DNA from: Halomicrobium urmianum
Lineage (GTDB): Archaea; Halobacteriota; Halobacteria; Halobacteriales; Haloarculaceae
NCBI RefSeq assembly: GCF_020217425.1
Contig: NZ_CP084090.1
Coordinates: 1,860,001-1,924,000, forward strand
Length of the DNA: 64,000 bases
Direction: 5' to 3'
How positions within the stretch are numbered: the first letter of the stretch is position 1; each line of letters opens with the position of its first letter. The notes beneath the pieces are model-generated. The model was given only the letters and a program-made list of their open reading frames with translations. It had not been told where the DNA came from and did no database searches. Of the stretch, positions 45,246-52,618 are shown piece after piece. A program made the translations under genes and the position numbers.

Positions 45246-45319
45246 CGGGCCGGGAGGGACTTGAACCCCCGACCATCTGGTTAAAAGCCAGACGCTCTGC
45301 CGAACTGAGCTACCGGCCC
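45246..45319 (-). tRNA. tRNA-Lys (UUU)
   Basis: 74 bases on the minus strand. GGGCCGG pairs with CCGGCCC; the anticodon arm TCTGGCTTTTAACCAGA presents TTT; T arm GGGGGTTCAAGTCCCTC. No CCA encoded. Its 3' end sequence is the source of the two palindromic units just downstream. Confidence 0.96.
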
Positions 45320-45359
45320 TCGTGGTACAGTGCGGGGAGGGCAGGCTAATGACTTACGG

Positions 45360-46349
45360 TCACTCGCCGTCGAACGGGAGTTCGGGTTCGTAGCCGACGG
45401 CGTCGATGGCGGCGTCGAGGACGCCGTCCACGTTGTCGTCTTCGGTGACGCTCATGTAGTGGTCGGCCTCGACATCGGTGGAGCGGTCGGACTTGTTGCA
45501 GACGGTCAGGACGGGGACGTCGAAGCGGTCGACGACGTCGTCGCGGAGCTCCAACTGGACCTCGAGGGGGTAGCCACACTCCCCGCTGGCGTCGACGAGA
45601 ACGAGCACGGCGTCGGCGAGGTGCTCCAGGGCGCTGACGGCCTGGGACTCGATGTCGTTGCGCTCCTCGGGCCGGCGGTCCAGCAGGCCTGGCGTGTCCA
45701 CGAGCTGGTAGGTGATGTGATCGCGCTCGACGTGGCCGACGTCGATCTGCGTGGTCGTGAACGGGTAGCTGGCGGTGTCCCCGCGGGCGTTGGTGACCGC
45801 GTTGACGAACGAGGACTTGCCGACGTTGGGGTAGCCGGCGACGACGATAGCGGGCTCGTCGGGGCGGATGTCGGGGAGGTCACGCAGCGCGTCTCGCGCC
45901 TCGGCGACGCCGGCGAGGTCATCTTCGATCTCCTCGACGACGTCGGCGATGCGAGCGAAGGCCTGCTTGCGGAGCTTGCGGGCGGTGTCGGCGTCGCCAC
46001 GCAGGCGGCCCTGGTACTCGCTCTCGATCTCCTTGGCCTTGCGGGAGGCCCAGGTGACCTCCGAGAGGTGCTGACGCAGGGCGTCGACGCCGCCCTCGCC
46101 CTCGACGTTGCTCGTGACGATGGCGTCCGCCAGTTCGACGTAGAAGGGGTGCAGCGTGTCGATGTCTGGCCAGGCGGTGACGGCGTTCTCCAGGTTGTCG
46201 GAGACGATGTTGGCGGCCGTCTGGAGCATCGACTGCTGGGCCTCGAGGCCGGACTTCGCGCGGCCGGCGCGGGCGGCCCGCGAGAAGGCCTTGTCGATGA
46301 CCTCCTCCGACGTCGGCGTGGTGGGGAGATCCTCGAAGGGGTGGCTCAT
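45360..46349 (-). CDS. NOG1-type GTPase
   Basis: 329 residues. A helical N-terminal domain (FEDLPTTPTSEEVIDKAFSR, then LHPFYVELADAIV) typical of NOG1 is followed by a G domain: GYPNVGKSSFVNAVTNARGD (G1), ASYPFTTTQIDVGH (G2), VDTPGLLDRRPEERN (G3), NKSD (G4). NOG1 proteins act in large-ribosomal-subunit assembly in eukaryotes; in Archaea the same role is assumed. The nearness to the rRNA operon fits but proves nothing. Confidence 0.87.
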   Translation of the reverse strand: MSHPFEDLPTTPTSEEVIDKAFSRAARAGRAKSGLEAQQSMLQTAANIVSDNLENAVTAWPDIDTLHPFYVELADAIVTSNVEGEGGVDALRQHLSEVTWASRKAKEIESEYQGRLRGDADTARKLRKQAFARIADVVEEIEDDLAGVAEARDALRDLPDIRPDEPAIVVAGYPNVGKSSFVNAVTNARGDTASYPFTTTQIDVGHVERDHITYQLVDTPGLLDRRPEERNDIESQAVSALEHLADAVLVLVDASGECGYPLEVQLELRDDVVDRFDVPVLTVCNKSDRSTDVEADHYMSVTEDDNVDGVLDAAIDAVGYEPELPFDGE

Positions 46350-46435
46350 TGGGCGCTGATAGACGGCCTGCCCGTAAAAGCGCGTCCGTTCCCGTCTCGA
46401 TCAGGCTTTTCCGGGAGCCGGGCGAACGGTGACGT

Positions 46436-46759
46436 ATGGCCGAGATCGACGCGAGCGAGATTCTGCCGAACGAGCACCTCCAGCAGATGGTCGCCGAGGG
46501 GCGGGTCACGCAGCTGCACCGCGGCCACCGGTACGCCGATGAGGGCGACGTCTTCGAGATAGAGGGCGAGCGCTTCGAGGTGACCGACGTCACCGACCGC
46601 ACGCTTGGCAACCTGACCGACGAGGACGCCCAGCGGGAGGGCTCGGAGGATCTGGACGCTTACCGGGAGCGCCTCCGGCGCGTCCACGGCGACTTCGAGT
46701 GGGACCCCGAGAGCGACGTCGTCCGGCACCGGTTCGAACCAGTCGCGGGGAGCGACTGA
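46436..46759 (+). CDS. ASCH-domain-like small protein
   Basis: 107 residues: EILPNEHLQQMVAEGRVTQL, HRGHRYADEGDVFEIEGERF, EVTDVTDRTLGNLTDEDAQR, YRERLRRVHGDFEWDPESDV. A compact beta barrel with the GDxFEIEGxxFEVTDV strand pair and a C-terminal RVHGDFEW segment resembles ASCH/PUA-like RNA-binding folds. A TATA-like box is not obvious. Function in RNA metabolism is inference. Confidence 0.65.
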   Translation: MAEIDASEILPNEHLQQMVAEGRVTQLHRGHRYADEGDVFEIEGERFEVTDVTDRTLGNLTDEDAQREGSEDLDAYRERLRRVHGDFEWDPESDVVRHRFEPVAGSD

Positions 46760-46826
46760 CGGCCGGTCGGACCCCGTCGCCGACAGCGCCGACAGGGATA
46801 TCGGACGCGAGCGCCTATCGGCGGGT

Positions 46827-47189
46827 ATGACAGACTGGCGCGCCGTACTCTGGGGATTCGTCGCCGGCATCGTACTCGGGCTGTTCGCGTTCGCCATCCC
46901 GGTGGTCGGCCACGTCGGCGCGGGGCTGATCGCCGGCGGCGTCGCGGGCTACCTGGCCGGGGGCGGGCTCGGGAGCGGCGCCTGGCACGGCTTGCTCGCC
47001 GGGGCACTGGACGGGATCGCCCTCGCACTGCTGTTCGCGCCGGTCGGTGCGGTGCTGGGCGGTCTCGGCGCCGGCCCGGTCGGCGGGCTGGTCGGCGGGT
47101 TCGGCGTCGTCGCGGTCGGCGTCCTGATCGCACTGGTCTTCGCCGTCGACAGCGCCATCGGGGGCGCAATCGGCGCGCTGTTCGCCTGA
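46827..47189 (+). CDS. DUF5518-like membrane protein
   Basis: 120 residues, Gly/Ala-rich, with about four membrane segments: AVLWGFVAGIVLGLFAFAIP, GAGLIAGGVAGYLAGGGLGS, GIALALLFAPVGAVLGGLGA and GVVAVGVLIALVFAVDSAIG. The pattern matches DUF5518 proteins common in haloarchaea. Function unknown. Confidence 0.65.
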   Translation: MTDWRAVLWGFVAGIVLGLFAFAIPVVGHVGAGLIAGGVAGYLAGGGLGSGAWHGLLAGALDGIALALLFAPVGAVLGGLGAGPVGGLVGGFGVVAVGVLIALVFAVDSAIGGAIGALFA

Positions 47190-47206
47190 GAAGAGCGGCC
47201 TGCCGG

Positions 47207-47506
47207 CTATCGTCGCTCCGCCAATTCTTCACGCAGATCGTCGAGATCCATGTCCTTCATCGCCAGCAGCACGAGCATGTGGTAGACGATGTCGGCGGAT
47301 TCGTGGGCGATCTCCTCGCGGTCGTCGTCCTTCGCGGCCAGCAGGAGCTCCGTCGTCTCTTCGCCGAGCTTCTCCAGCACGGCGTTCTCGCCCTTCTCGT
47401 GGGTGAACAGCGATGCCGTGTAGGAGTCCTCCGGCAGGTCGGCCCTGCGCTGCTCGACGACGTCGAACAACTCCTCGAGAATCTCGTCCGCGTCGGCGTC
47501 GGTCAT
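47207..47506 (-). CDS. hisE: phosphoribosyl-ATP diphosphatase
   Basis: 99 residues. EILEELFDVVEQRRADLPED, SYTASLFTHEKGENAVLEKL, GEETTELLLAAKDDDREEIA, HESADIVYHMLVLLAMKDMD: the MazG-like all-alpha fold with the HisE metal-binding ExxE...ExxD residues. It removes pyrophosphate from phosphoribosyl-ATP in histidine synthesis. Start at 47506; the ATG at 47515 would add three residues. Confidence 0.92.
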   Translation of the reverse strand: MTDADADEILEELFDVVEQRRADLPEDSYTASLFTHEKGENAVLEKLGEETTELLLAAKDDDREEIAHESADIVYHMLVLLAMKDMDLDDLREELAERR

Positions 47507-47566
47507 GTCCCCCATTCCGCGAGCGGCGGGCATTAGCGTGGCGACTCTGCACCGGGCGGAGTCCGG

Positions 47567-47716
47567 TCACCACTCCGGTGCGTCGCCCAGACTACCGTTC
47601 GCCTCGCGACTGAGCCCCCGAAGCTCGTCGGCGACGGCGGCGTCCCGCTCCGCTCGGCGTCGATAGCCCTCGGCCAGTCGCTCCGCGTCGCTCGTGCGTA
47701 TCCGTATCCGATCCAT
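47567..47716 (-). CDS. 49-residue basic ORF between hisE and pdxT
   Basis: From ATG at 47716 it reads MDRIRIRTSDAERLAEGYRR, RAERDAAVADELRGLSREAN, GSLGDAPEW, mostly one charged helix. GTTTACA lies about ten bases upstream. Codon use is normal for the region and it fills an otherwise empty gap. No family recognised. Confidence 0.45.
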   Translation of the reverse strand: MDRIRIRTSDAERLAEGYRRRAERDAAVADELRGLSREANGSLGDAPEW

Positions 47717-47752
47717 ATCTTGTAAACTCCCGGACAATCGTAGCGGCGTGGA

Positions 47753-48346
47753 TTACACTTCCACGCTCTCGAAGAACGCCAGGTCGTGGATTCGGGAGTC
47801 CTCGGTGAGCTCGGGGTGGAAGGAAGTGCCGACGACGGGGCCGTCGCGGACGGCGACGGCCTGGTCGTCCCACTCGGCGAGCACCTCGACGTCGTCGTAC
47901 ACCTCGGTGATGACGGGAGCGCGGATGAAGACGGCCGGGAACGGCTCGTCGAGTCCGGTGACGTCCAGCGGGGCCTCGAAGCTGTCCGTCTGGCGGCCGA
48001 AGGCGTTGCGCTCGACGGTGACGTCGACGAGGTTGAGGGCGTCGACGCGGTCGTCCTGCGCGTCGGCGCTGGCGACGATGAGGCCGGCGCAGGTCGCCAG
48101 CATGGGCTTGCCGGCGTCGACGTGGTCGACGATCTCCTCGGCGATGCCCTCCCGCTGGAGTTGGCGGGAGATGGTCGTTGACTCGCCGCCCGGCAGGAGC
48201 AGGACGTCGCAGTCGGGGACCGTCCCCGCGGTCCGGATCTCGTGGACCTCGCTGTCCTCCCCGTGGGCGGCGGCCGCGCGCTCGATGGCGTCGGCGTGCT
48301 CGGAGACGTCGCCTTGGACGGCGACGACGCCCGCTGTCAGCGTCAT
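47753..48346 (-). CDS. pdxT: pyridoxal 5'-phosphate synthase glutaminase subunit
   Basis: 197 residues. Class I glutaminase of the PdxT family: AGVVAVQGDVSEHADAIERA, LLPGGESTTISRQLQ, nucleophile Cys in MLATCAGLIVASA, and the His-x-Glu pair in VGTSFHPELTEDSRIHDLA. It feeds ammonia from glutamine to the PdxS subunit, which makes vitamin B6; pdxS is not in this window. Start at 48346 (MTLTAGVVAVQ); a longer frame upstream is non-coding. Confidence 0.94.
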   Translation of the reverse strand: MTLTAGVVAVQGDVSEHADAIERAAAAHGEDSEVHEIRTAGTVPDCDVLLLPGGESTTISRQLQREGIAEEIVDHVDAGKPMLATCAGLIVASADAQDDRVDALNLVDVTVERNAFGRQTDSFEAPLDVTGLDEPFPAVFIRAPVITEVYDDVEVLAEWDDQAVAVRDGPVVGTSFHPELTEDSRIHDLAFFESVEV

Positions 48347-48478
48347 GGCGGTTCCTAGTCGGCCGGGAGCGAAAAAGGGCACGTTCCGACGCGTCGGCCC
48401 GCCGAATCGCGGAACGGCGAACCAGCCGCGCCGCGGTCGGTGGCAAACCATTAGGCGGCGGCGTCCTCAGAACTGGCC

Positions 48479-49486
48479 ATGGCACCGAGACGGCGGGACC
48501 CCGTCGAGGCCCGCAGCGACGGGAGCGACGACCTCTACGAGGTCGCGGACTGGGAGGTCAGGTCGCGCGTCGACTGGCTCGCCTACTGGCTGTACCGCGC
48601 GCTCGTCGTCGTCGCGAAGGGCGTCGTGATCGTAGCGGCGTTCGGCATCCTGCTGGCCCAGTTCGTCCTCGGCGGGCTCGGTGCGGTGACGGATCCCGTC
48701 GTCGGCGCCTTCACGCTGCTGTCGGCGGTCCCCGCCCTCCTGCTCGCGGCGTACGTCTGGCACGCGGACGTGACCACCTCGGAGCCCCTGTGGCTGCTGG
48801 TCGTCACGTTCCTGCTGGGCGTGCTCCTGGCGGGGTTCGCCGGCGTCGCCAACGAGTACGTCGGGGGACCGATCAGGGACGCCGTGCCGCTGCTGGGGCC
48901 GCTGCTCTTCTTCTTCCTCGTGGTGGGGCCCGTTGAGGAGACGGTGAAGCTACTGGCCGTGCGGCTGGTGGCCTACCGGAGCCCGCGGTTCGACGCCGTC
49001 ATCGACGGGGCGGTGTACGGCGCCGTCGCGGGGCTGGGCTTCGCCACCATCGAGAACGCGCTGTACATCACGCGCACCACGGGCGCGACGATCTCGGCGG
49101 CGGACGCCATCGGCCAGGCCGGCGGGATCACGTTCGTCCGCTCGCTGGCGGGGCCGGGCCACGTCATCTACTCGGCGTTCGCCGGCTACTACCTCGGGCT
49201 GGCGAAGTTCAACCCCGACGACGCCGGCCCGATCGTGCTTAAGGGACTCCTGATCGCCGCCGTGATCCACGGCACCTACAACACGCTGGCCGGCGTCGCC
49301 CCCGCCGTCCTCGTCGGCCTCTACGGGCTGTCGCCGTTCGGCGCGCTGTTCGTGTTCGTGCTCGTCTTCGACGGCCTGTTCGGGCTCGTCCTCCTCCGGA
49401 AGCTCTCGGCCTACGAACACGCGTACGTGCAGACCGGGTCGGTCTCGGACGATCTGACGCCCGAGCGCACGGAGTTCGATCCCTAG
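48479..49486 (+). CDS. PrsW-family intramembrane metalloprotease
   Basis: 335 residues with about eight membrane segments. Motifs of the family are GPVEETVKLLAVRLVAYRSP (EExxK), FDAVIDGAVYGAVAGLGFAT followed by IENALYI, GPGHVIYSAFAGYYLGLAKF (His) and IHGTYNTLAGV (His). Bacterial PrsW cuts membrane anti-sigma factors; haloarchaeal substrates are unknown. A cytosolic N-terminus of about 35 residues precedes the membrane part. Its stop overlaps that of the convergent riboflavin synthase gene by four bases. Confidence 0.88.
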   Translation: MAPRRRDPVEARSDGSDDLYEVADWEVRSRVDWLAYWLYRALVVVAKGVVIVAAFGILLAQFVLGGLGAVTDPVVGAFTLLSAVPALLLAAYVWHADVTTSEPLWLLVVTFLLGVLLAGFAGVANEYVGGPIRDAVPLLGPLLFFFLVVGPVEETVKLLAVRLVAYRSPRFDAVIDGAVYGAVAGLGFATIENALYITRTTGATISAADAIGQAGGITFVRSLAGPGHVIYSAFAGYYLGLAKFNPDDAGPIVLKGLLIAAVIHGTYNTLAGVAPAVLVGLYGLSPFGALFVFVLVFDGLFGLVLLRKLSAYEHAYVQTGSVSDDLTPERTEFDP

Positions 49487-50061
49487 ACCATCCGCTCGAC
49501 GTACTTCGCGATCACGTCGACTTCCAGGTGGACGGGGTCGCCGACCGCCTTCTCCGAGAGGGTCGTCAGGTCGTAGGTCGTCGGGACGATAGCGACGGCG
49601 AAGGCGTCCCCGGTGCGGTCGGCGACGGTCAGGCTGATGCCGTCGACCGTGATCGAGCCCTTCTCGACGACGTACCGCTCCAGGTCGGCCGGCAGCGAGA
49701 ACCGGAAGCGCCAGTCCTCGCCGACCTCCTCGACGGCCAGCAGTTCCGCTGTACCGTCGACGTGCCCCTGGACGACGTGGCCGTCGAAGCGCCCGTCGGC
49801 CGGCATCGCCCGCTCGAGGTTGAGTTCGTCTCCGGTGCCCACCTCCCCTAGGTACGTCCGGTCGACGGTTTCCTCGGCGAGGAACACGGAGAACCACTCG
49901 CCGGGCTCGTGGTCCTCGACGGTCAGACAGACGCCGGCCACGCTGATCGAGTCCCCCTCTGACAGGTCCCCGAAGTCGGTCGCGATCCGGAGTCGACGCC
50001 CATCGCCGGTCTCCGTCACGTCGGTCACCTCGCCCGTCTCCTCGACGATCCCGGTGAACAT
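49483..50061 (-). CDS. ribE: riboflavin synthase, alpha-chain (lumazine-binding) type
   Basis: 192 residues. It starts MFTGIVEETGEVTDVTETGD and has the duplicated lumazine-binding barrels: DSISVAGVCLTVEDHEPGEW in the first half and GSITVDGISLTVADRTGD in the second, with GHVVQGHVDGTAELL between. The enzyme dismutates two lumazines to riboflavin. This bacterial-type enzyme is used by haloarchaea in place of the archaeal RibC form. Start at 50061. Confidence 0.93.
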   Translation of the reverse strand: MFTGIVEETGEVTDVTETGDGRRLRIATDFGDLSEGDSISVAGVCLTVEDHEPGEWFSVFLAEETVDRTYLGEVGTGDELNLERAMPADGRFDGHVVQGHVDGTAELLAVEEVGEDWRFRFSLPADLERYVVEKGSITVDGISLTVADRTGDAFAVAIVPTTYDLTTLSEKAVGDPVHLEVDVIAKYVERMV

Positions 50062-50160
50062 ACCCCGACCTTGCGATGGGTGTCGCAAAAGGGTTACGAG
50101 TAACGAATGTGGAACGTCCGAGCCGGACTGCTTTTGCTCGTCAGTCGCATACTGTCGGCC

Positions 50161-50397
50161 GTGGCACGAGGCATCCTCGAGACGTTCGGCCTCGCGGGAT
50201 CCGTCCTGCTGGCTGCGCCGCCGGCGCTGTTCGGCGCCCAGCGGCTGGTCGACGGGGACGCGCTGCTGGGCGGGGGTTTTCTCGCCCTCGCGACGCTGAT
50301 GATCCTCGTCCCGCAGTACGCGAAGACGCCCGACGACGTCGTCGTCGGGACGGTCGAGCGCGGGGTCGGGTGGATCGTCGACAGCGACGACGAGTAG
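50161..50397 (+). CDS. DUF7533-like small membrane protein
   Basis: 78 residues from a GTG start: ARGILETFGLAGSVLLAAPP, ALFGAQRLVDGDALLGGGFL, ALATLMILVPQYAKTPDDVV. Two membrane segments and an acidic tail. The GTG was preferred to an ATG at 50107 because the conserved ARGILETFGL begins there and GGACTGCTTTTGC lies about 30 bases upstream. Function unknown. Confidence 0.6.
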   Translation: MARGILETFGLAGSVLLAAPPALFGAQRLVDGDALLGGGFLALATLMILVPQYAKTPDDVVVGTVERGVGWIVDSDDE

Positions 50398-50398
50398 C

Positions 50399-50424
50399 GA
50401 GGCCGACCACAGGGAGGCCTCGTT
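50399..50424. terminator. hairpin between convergent genes
   Basis: GAGGCC and GGCCTC pair around GACCACAGGGA, directly after the DUF7533-like stop. The remaining ~110 bases to the PIN-domain gene hold only GAGCGATGCGAAGCGA-type intergenic strings. Confidence 0.4.
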
Positions 50425-50537
50425 AGGGCGAGCGGGAACCGAGCGATGCGAAGCGACACGCGAGCCGTGTGAGCACTCGCTCCCGTCGAGTGCCCGCCAC
50501 CGCTCACTCGCGGTGGAACGCGACGGCGAAGAGCGAC

Positions 50538-51224
50538 CTAGCGGTCGCCTTCGCCCCGTGCCTTCCACCGCTCGCGCTCCCCCGCGGTCAGGTACTCCTC
50601 GAGCAGCGACGGGAAGTTCCGTCCCTTCAGGTAGCGCAGGCCGAAGTCCTCGGCCCAGTTGATGATCCCCTGATCCTCGGTGACGACGCCGGCGTCCAGT
50701 TCTCGGGCGAGGATCAGCAGGTCGAAGTCCTCCCGCGAATCTAGGACGCCCTGCCGGAGCGCGTCGCGGTACTCGTCGCGCAGTTCGGAGATGACCTTGT
50801 CGACGCCGGTCATGTGGTCGTGGTCCTCCAGCTGCTCGGCGCGGGACTCCTCGGCCTTGCGGACGGCCTTCTCGGAGACGCGCAGGCCGCGGTTGACGCG
50901 GTCGGACATCTCGTCGACGAACTCGTAGACCATCTCCGCGGGAATCATCACCTCGAAGCGAGCGGGCGCCTTCGTGATGACCCACGTGTCGAGCTTCTCG
51001 AAGACGGCCTCGTCGACGTCGCGGTCCCGGAGCATCGTCGTCAGCTCCTCGTCGATGGAGGGCGGCATGTAGCAGGAGATGTTGTGTGCGAGCTTGGCCT
51101 CCGCCACCAGGTCCAGCAGCCGCAGGCAGGCGTCCTCGACGGTTTCCTCGTCCTCGCGGATCTCCGGGGTCAGGAACACGGACGTGTCGAGGACGAACCG
51201 CTGTTTCAGCGGATGCTCGGCCAT
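50538..51224 (-). CDS. RNA ligase partner protein (PIN domain)
   Basis: 228 residues. [20 protein letters not shown] has the first PIN Asp; [20 protein letters not shown] in the form [20 protein letters not shown] carries the later Asp, followed by [20 protein letters not shown]. It matches the partner protein found beside archaeal Rnl3-type RNA ligases, and the ligase gene is indeed next door, divergent by 165 bases. It may be a nuclease that creates or trims ends for the ligase; this is inference. Start at 51224. Confidence 0.8.
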   Translation of the reverse strand: MAEHPLKQRFVLDTSVFLTPEIREDEETVEDACLRLLDLVAEAKLAHNISCYMPPSIDEELTTMLRDRDVDEAVFEKLDTWVITKAPARFEVMIPAEMVYEFVDEMSDRVNRGLRVSEKAVRKAEESRAEQLEDHDHMTGVDKVISELRDEYRDALRQGVLDSREDFDLLILARELDAGVVTEDQGIINWAEDFGLRYLKGRNFPSLLEEYLTAGERERWKARGEGDR

Positions 51225-51389
51225 ACTCTGGGGATAGTCAACCGCTGCACTAAGGGCCACCGGCGGGAGCGATGGGTCGCCGGTCGGCTGCCGGGGCGGT
51301 TACGCGGCATCTCAGTCTCGTCGGGCGCCCGCCGAACCGCCGGACGGCGGACCCGAGCGCTTTTCCGAGACCGTGCCATCAGTTGACAC

Positions 51390-52514
51390 ATGGGCCGTGA
51401 CTGGGCGGCCGTTCTCGACGTCGACGTCGAGCCGGCGGACCTCCGCGAACACGTCGACCTGGCCGATTTCCGGGGGCACGAGTACGAGCTACTGCCCGAT
51501 CAGCGCCACGGGGTCGAGCGCGGAACGGTCTTCCTCGACGGGGCGGTGGTCCGCGGCTATCCCTCGGTCTCGCGGACGCTCGTGCTGGACCCCGGCCTCA
51601 CCAACTACTTCGAGGACCGCCTGATCGTCGAGGAGAAACTCGACGGCTCGAACGTCCGGGTCACGCGCGCGCCGGACGAGTGGGCGGAGTCGGTGCTGGC
51701 GCTGACCCGAAGCGGCTACGTCTGCCCGTACGCGACGCACCTCGCGGCCGAGTGCGAGGAGATGGGTGACTTCCTCGCGGACCGTCCCGATCACGTCCTC
51801 TGCTGTGAACTCGTCGGGGCGGACACGCCCTACACCGATCACGACTACCCGGAGGTCGACGGCGCGGACCTGTTCGTCTTCGACGTCCGCGAGCGGGCGT
51901 CGGGCGAGCCCCTGTCCGTCCCGGAGCGCCGTCGGCTCTGCGAGGGGTACGGGCTCCGGCAGGTCCCGGCCTTCGGCACGTACGATTCCGGCGCGGCCGT
52001 CGGCGCGGTCCGGCGTGCCGTCGCAGACCTGGACCGGCGCGGTCGGGAGGGCGTCGTGCTGCAGTCGCTGTCCGGCCGTCACCAACTGAAGTACACCACC
52101 AGCGCGATCCACCGCTCTGATCTGGCGCACGCCTTCTCCATGCCCTTCGACTACGGCCGCCAGTTCGTGTTCTCGCGGCTGATCCGGGAGGCGTTCCAGA
52201 CCGTCGAGTTCGAGGACGACGACGAGGCCGCCCGCGAGCGAGCCCGGGCGCTCGGCGAATCGATCCTCCTGCCCATGGTCGAGGCCATCCGAGACGTGCG
52301 AGCGGGCGAACCCGTCGGCGAGTCCCACGAGGTGCGCGGCGACCCCGAAGCGATCGAGGACCTCCTGGCGCACTTCCGGGACCAAGGGATCGCCCTCTCC
52401 GTGGAGCGCGACGAGCGGACCGACGGCGACCGTGTCGTCGCGTTCACGAAGGTCGCCGAACGGACGCGAGACAAGACTGAGTACTACCTCGCGGGCGGGA
52501 CGAGAGACGAGTAG
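51390..52514 (+). CDS. ATP-dependent RNA ligase, archaeal Rnl3-type
   Basis: 374 residues. Nucleotidyltransferase motif I EEKLDGSNVRVTRAPDEWAE with the adenylated Lys, TRSGYVCPYATHL, motif III-like LFVFDVRER, motif IV EGVVLQSLSGRHQLKYTTSA containing the motif V Lys, and a helical C-terminal dimerisation part. Relatives such as Pyrococcus Pab1020 join or circularise RNAs. The divergent PIN-domain gene is its usual neighbour. Confidence 0.87.
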   Translation: MGRDWAAVLDVDVEPADLREHVDLADFRGHEYELLPDQRHGVERGTVFLDGAVVRGYPSVSRTLVLDPGLTNYFEDRLIVEEKLDGSNVRVTRAPDEWAESVLALTRSGYVCPYATHLAAECEEMGDFLADRPDHVLCCELVGADTPYTDHDYPEVDGADLFVFDVRERASGEPLSVPERRRLCEGYGLRQVPAFGTYDSGAAVGAVRRAVADLDRRGREGVVLQSLSGRHQLKYTTSAIHRSDLAHAFSMPFDYGRQFVFSRLIREAFQTVEFEDDDEAARERARALGESILLPMVEAIRDVRAGEPVGESHEVRGDPEAIEDLLAHFRDQGIALSVERDERTDGDRVVAFTKVAERTRDKTEYYLAGGTRDE

Positions 52515-52618
52515 CGGAGCGAGAGGCGAACGGCGAAGCGCCGATCACACGGACTGCTGTCGTTCGGTACGACCGCCGGCCGGGCGGCCGACCGGGACCA
52601 CCGCTACAGCGGTCCGTG

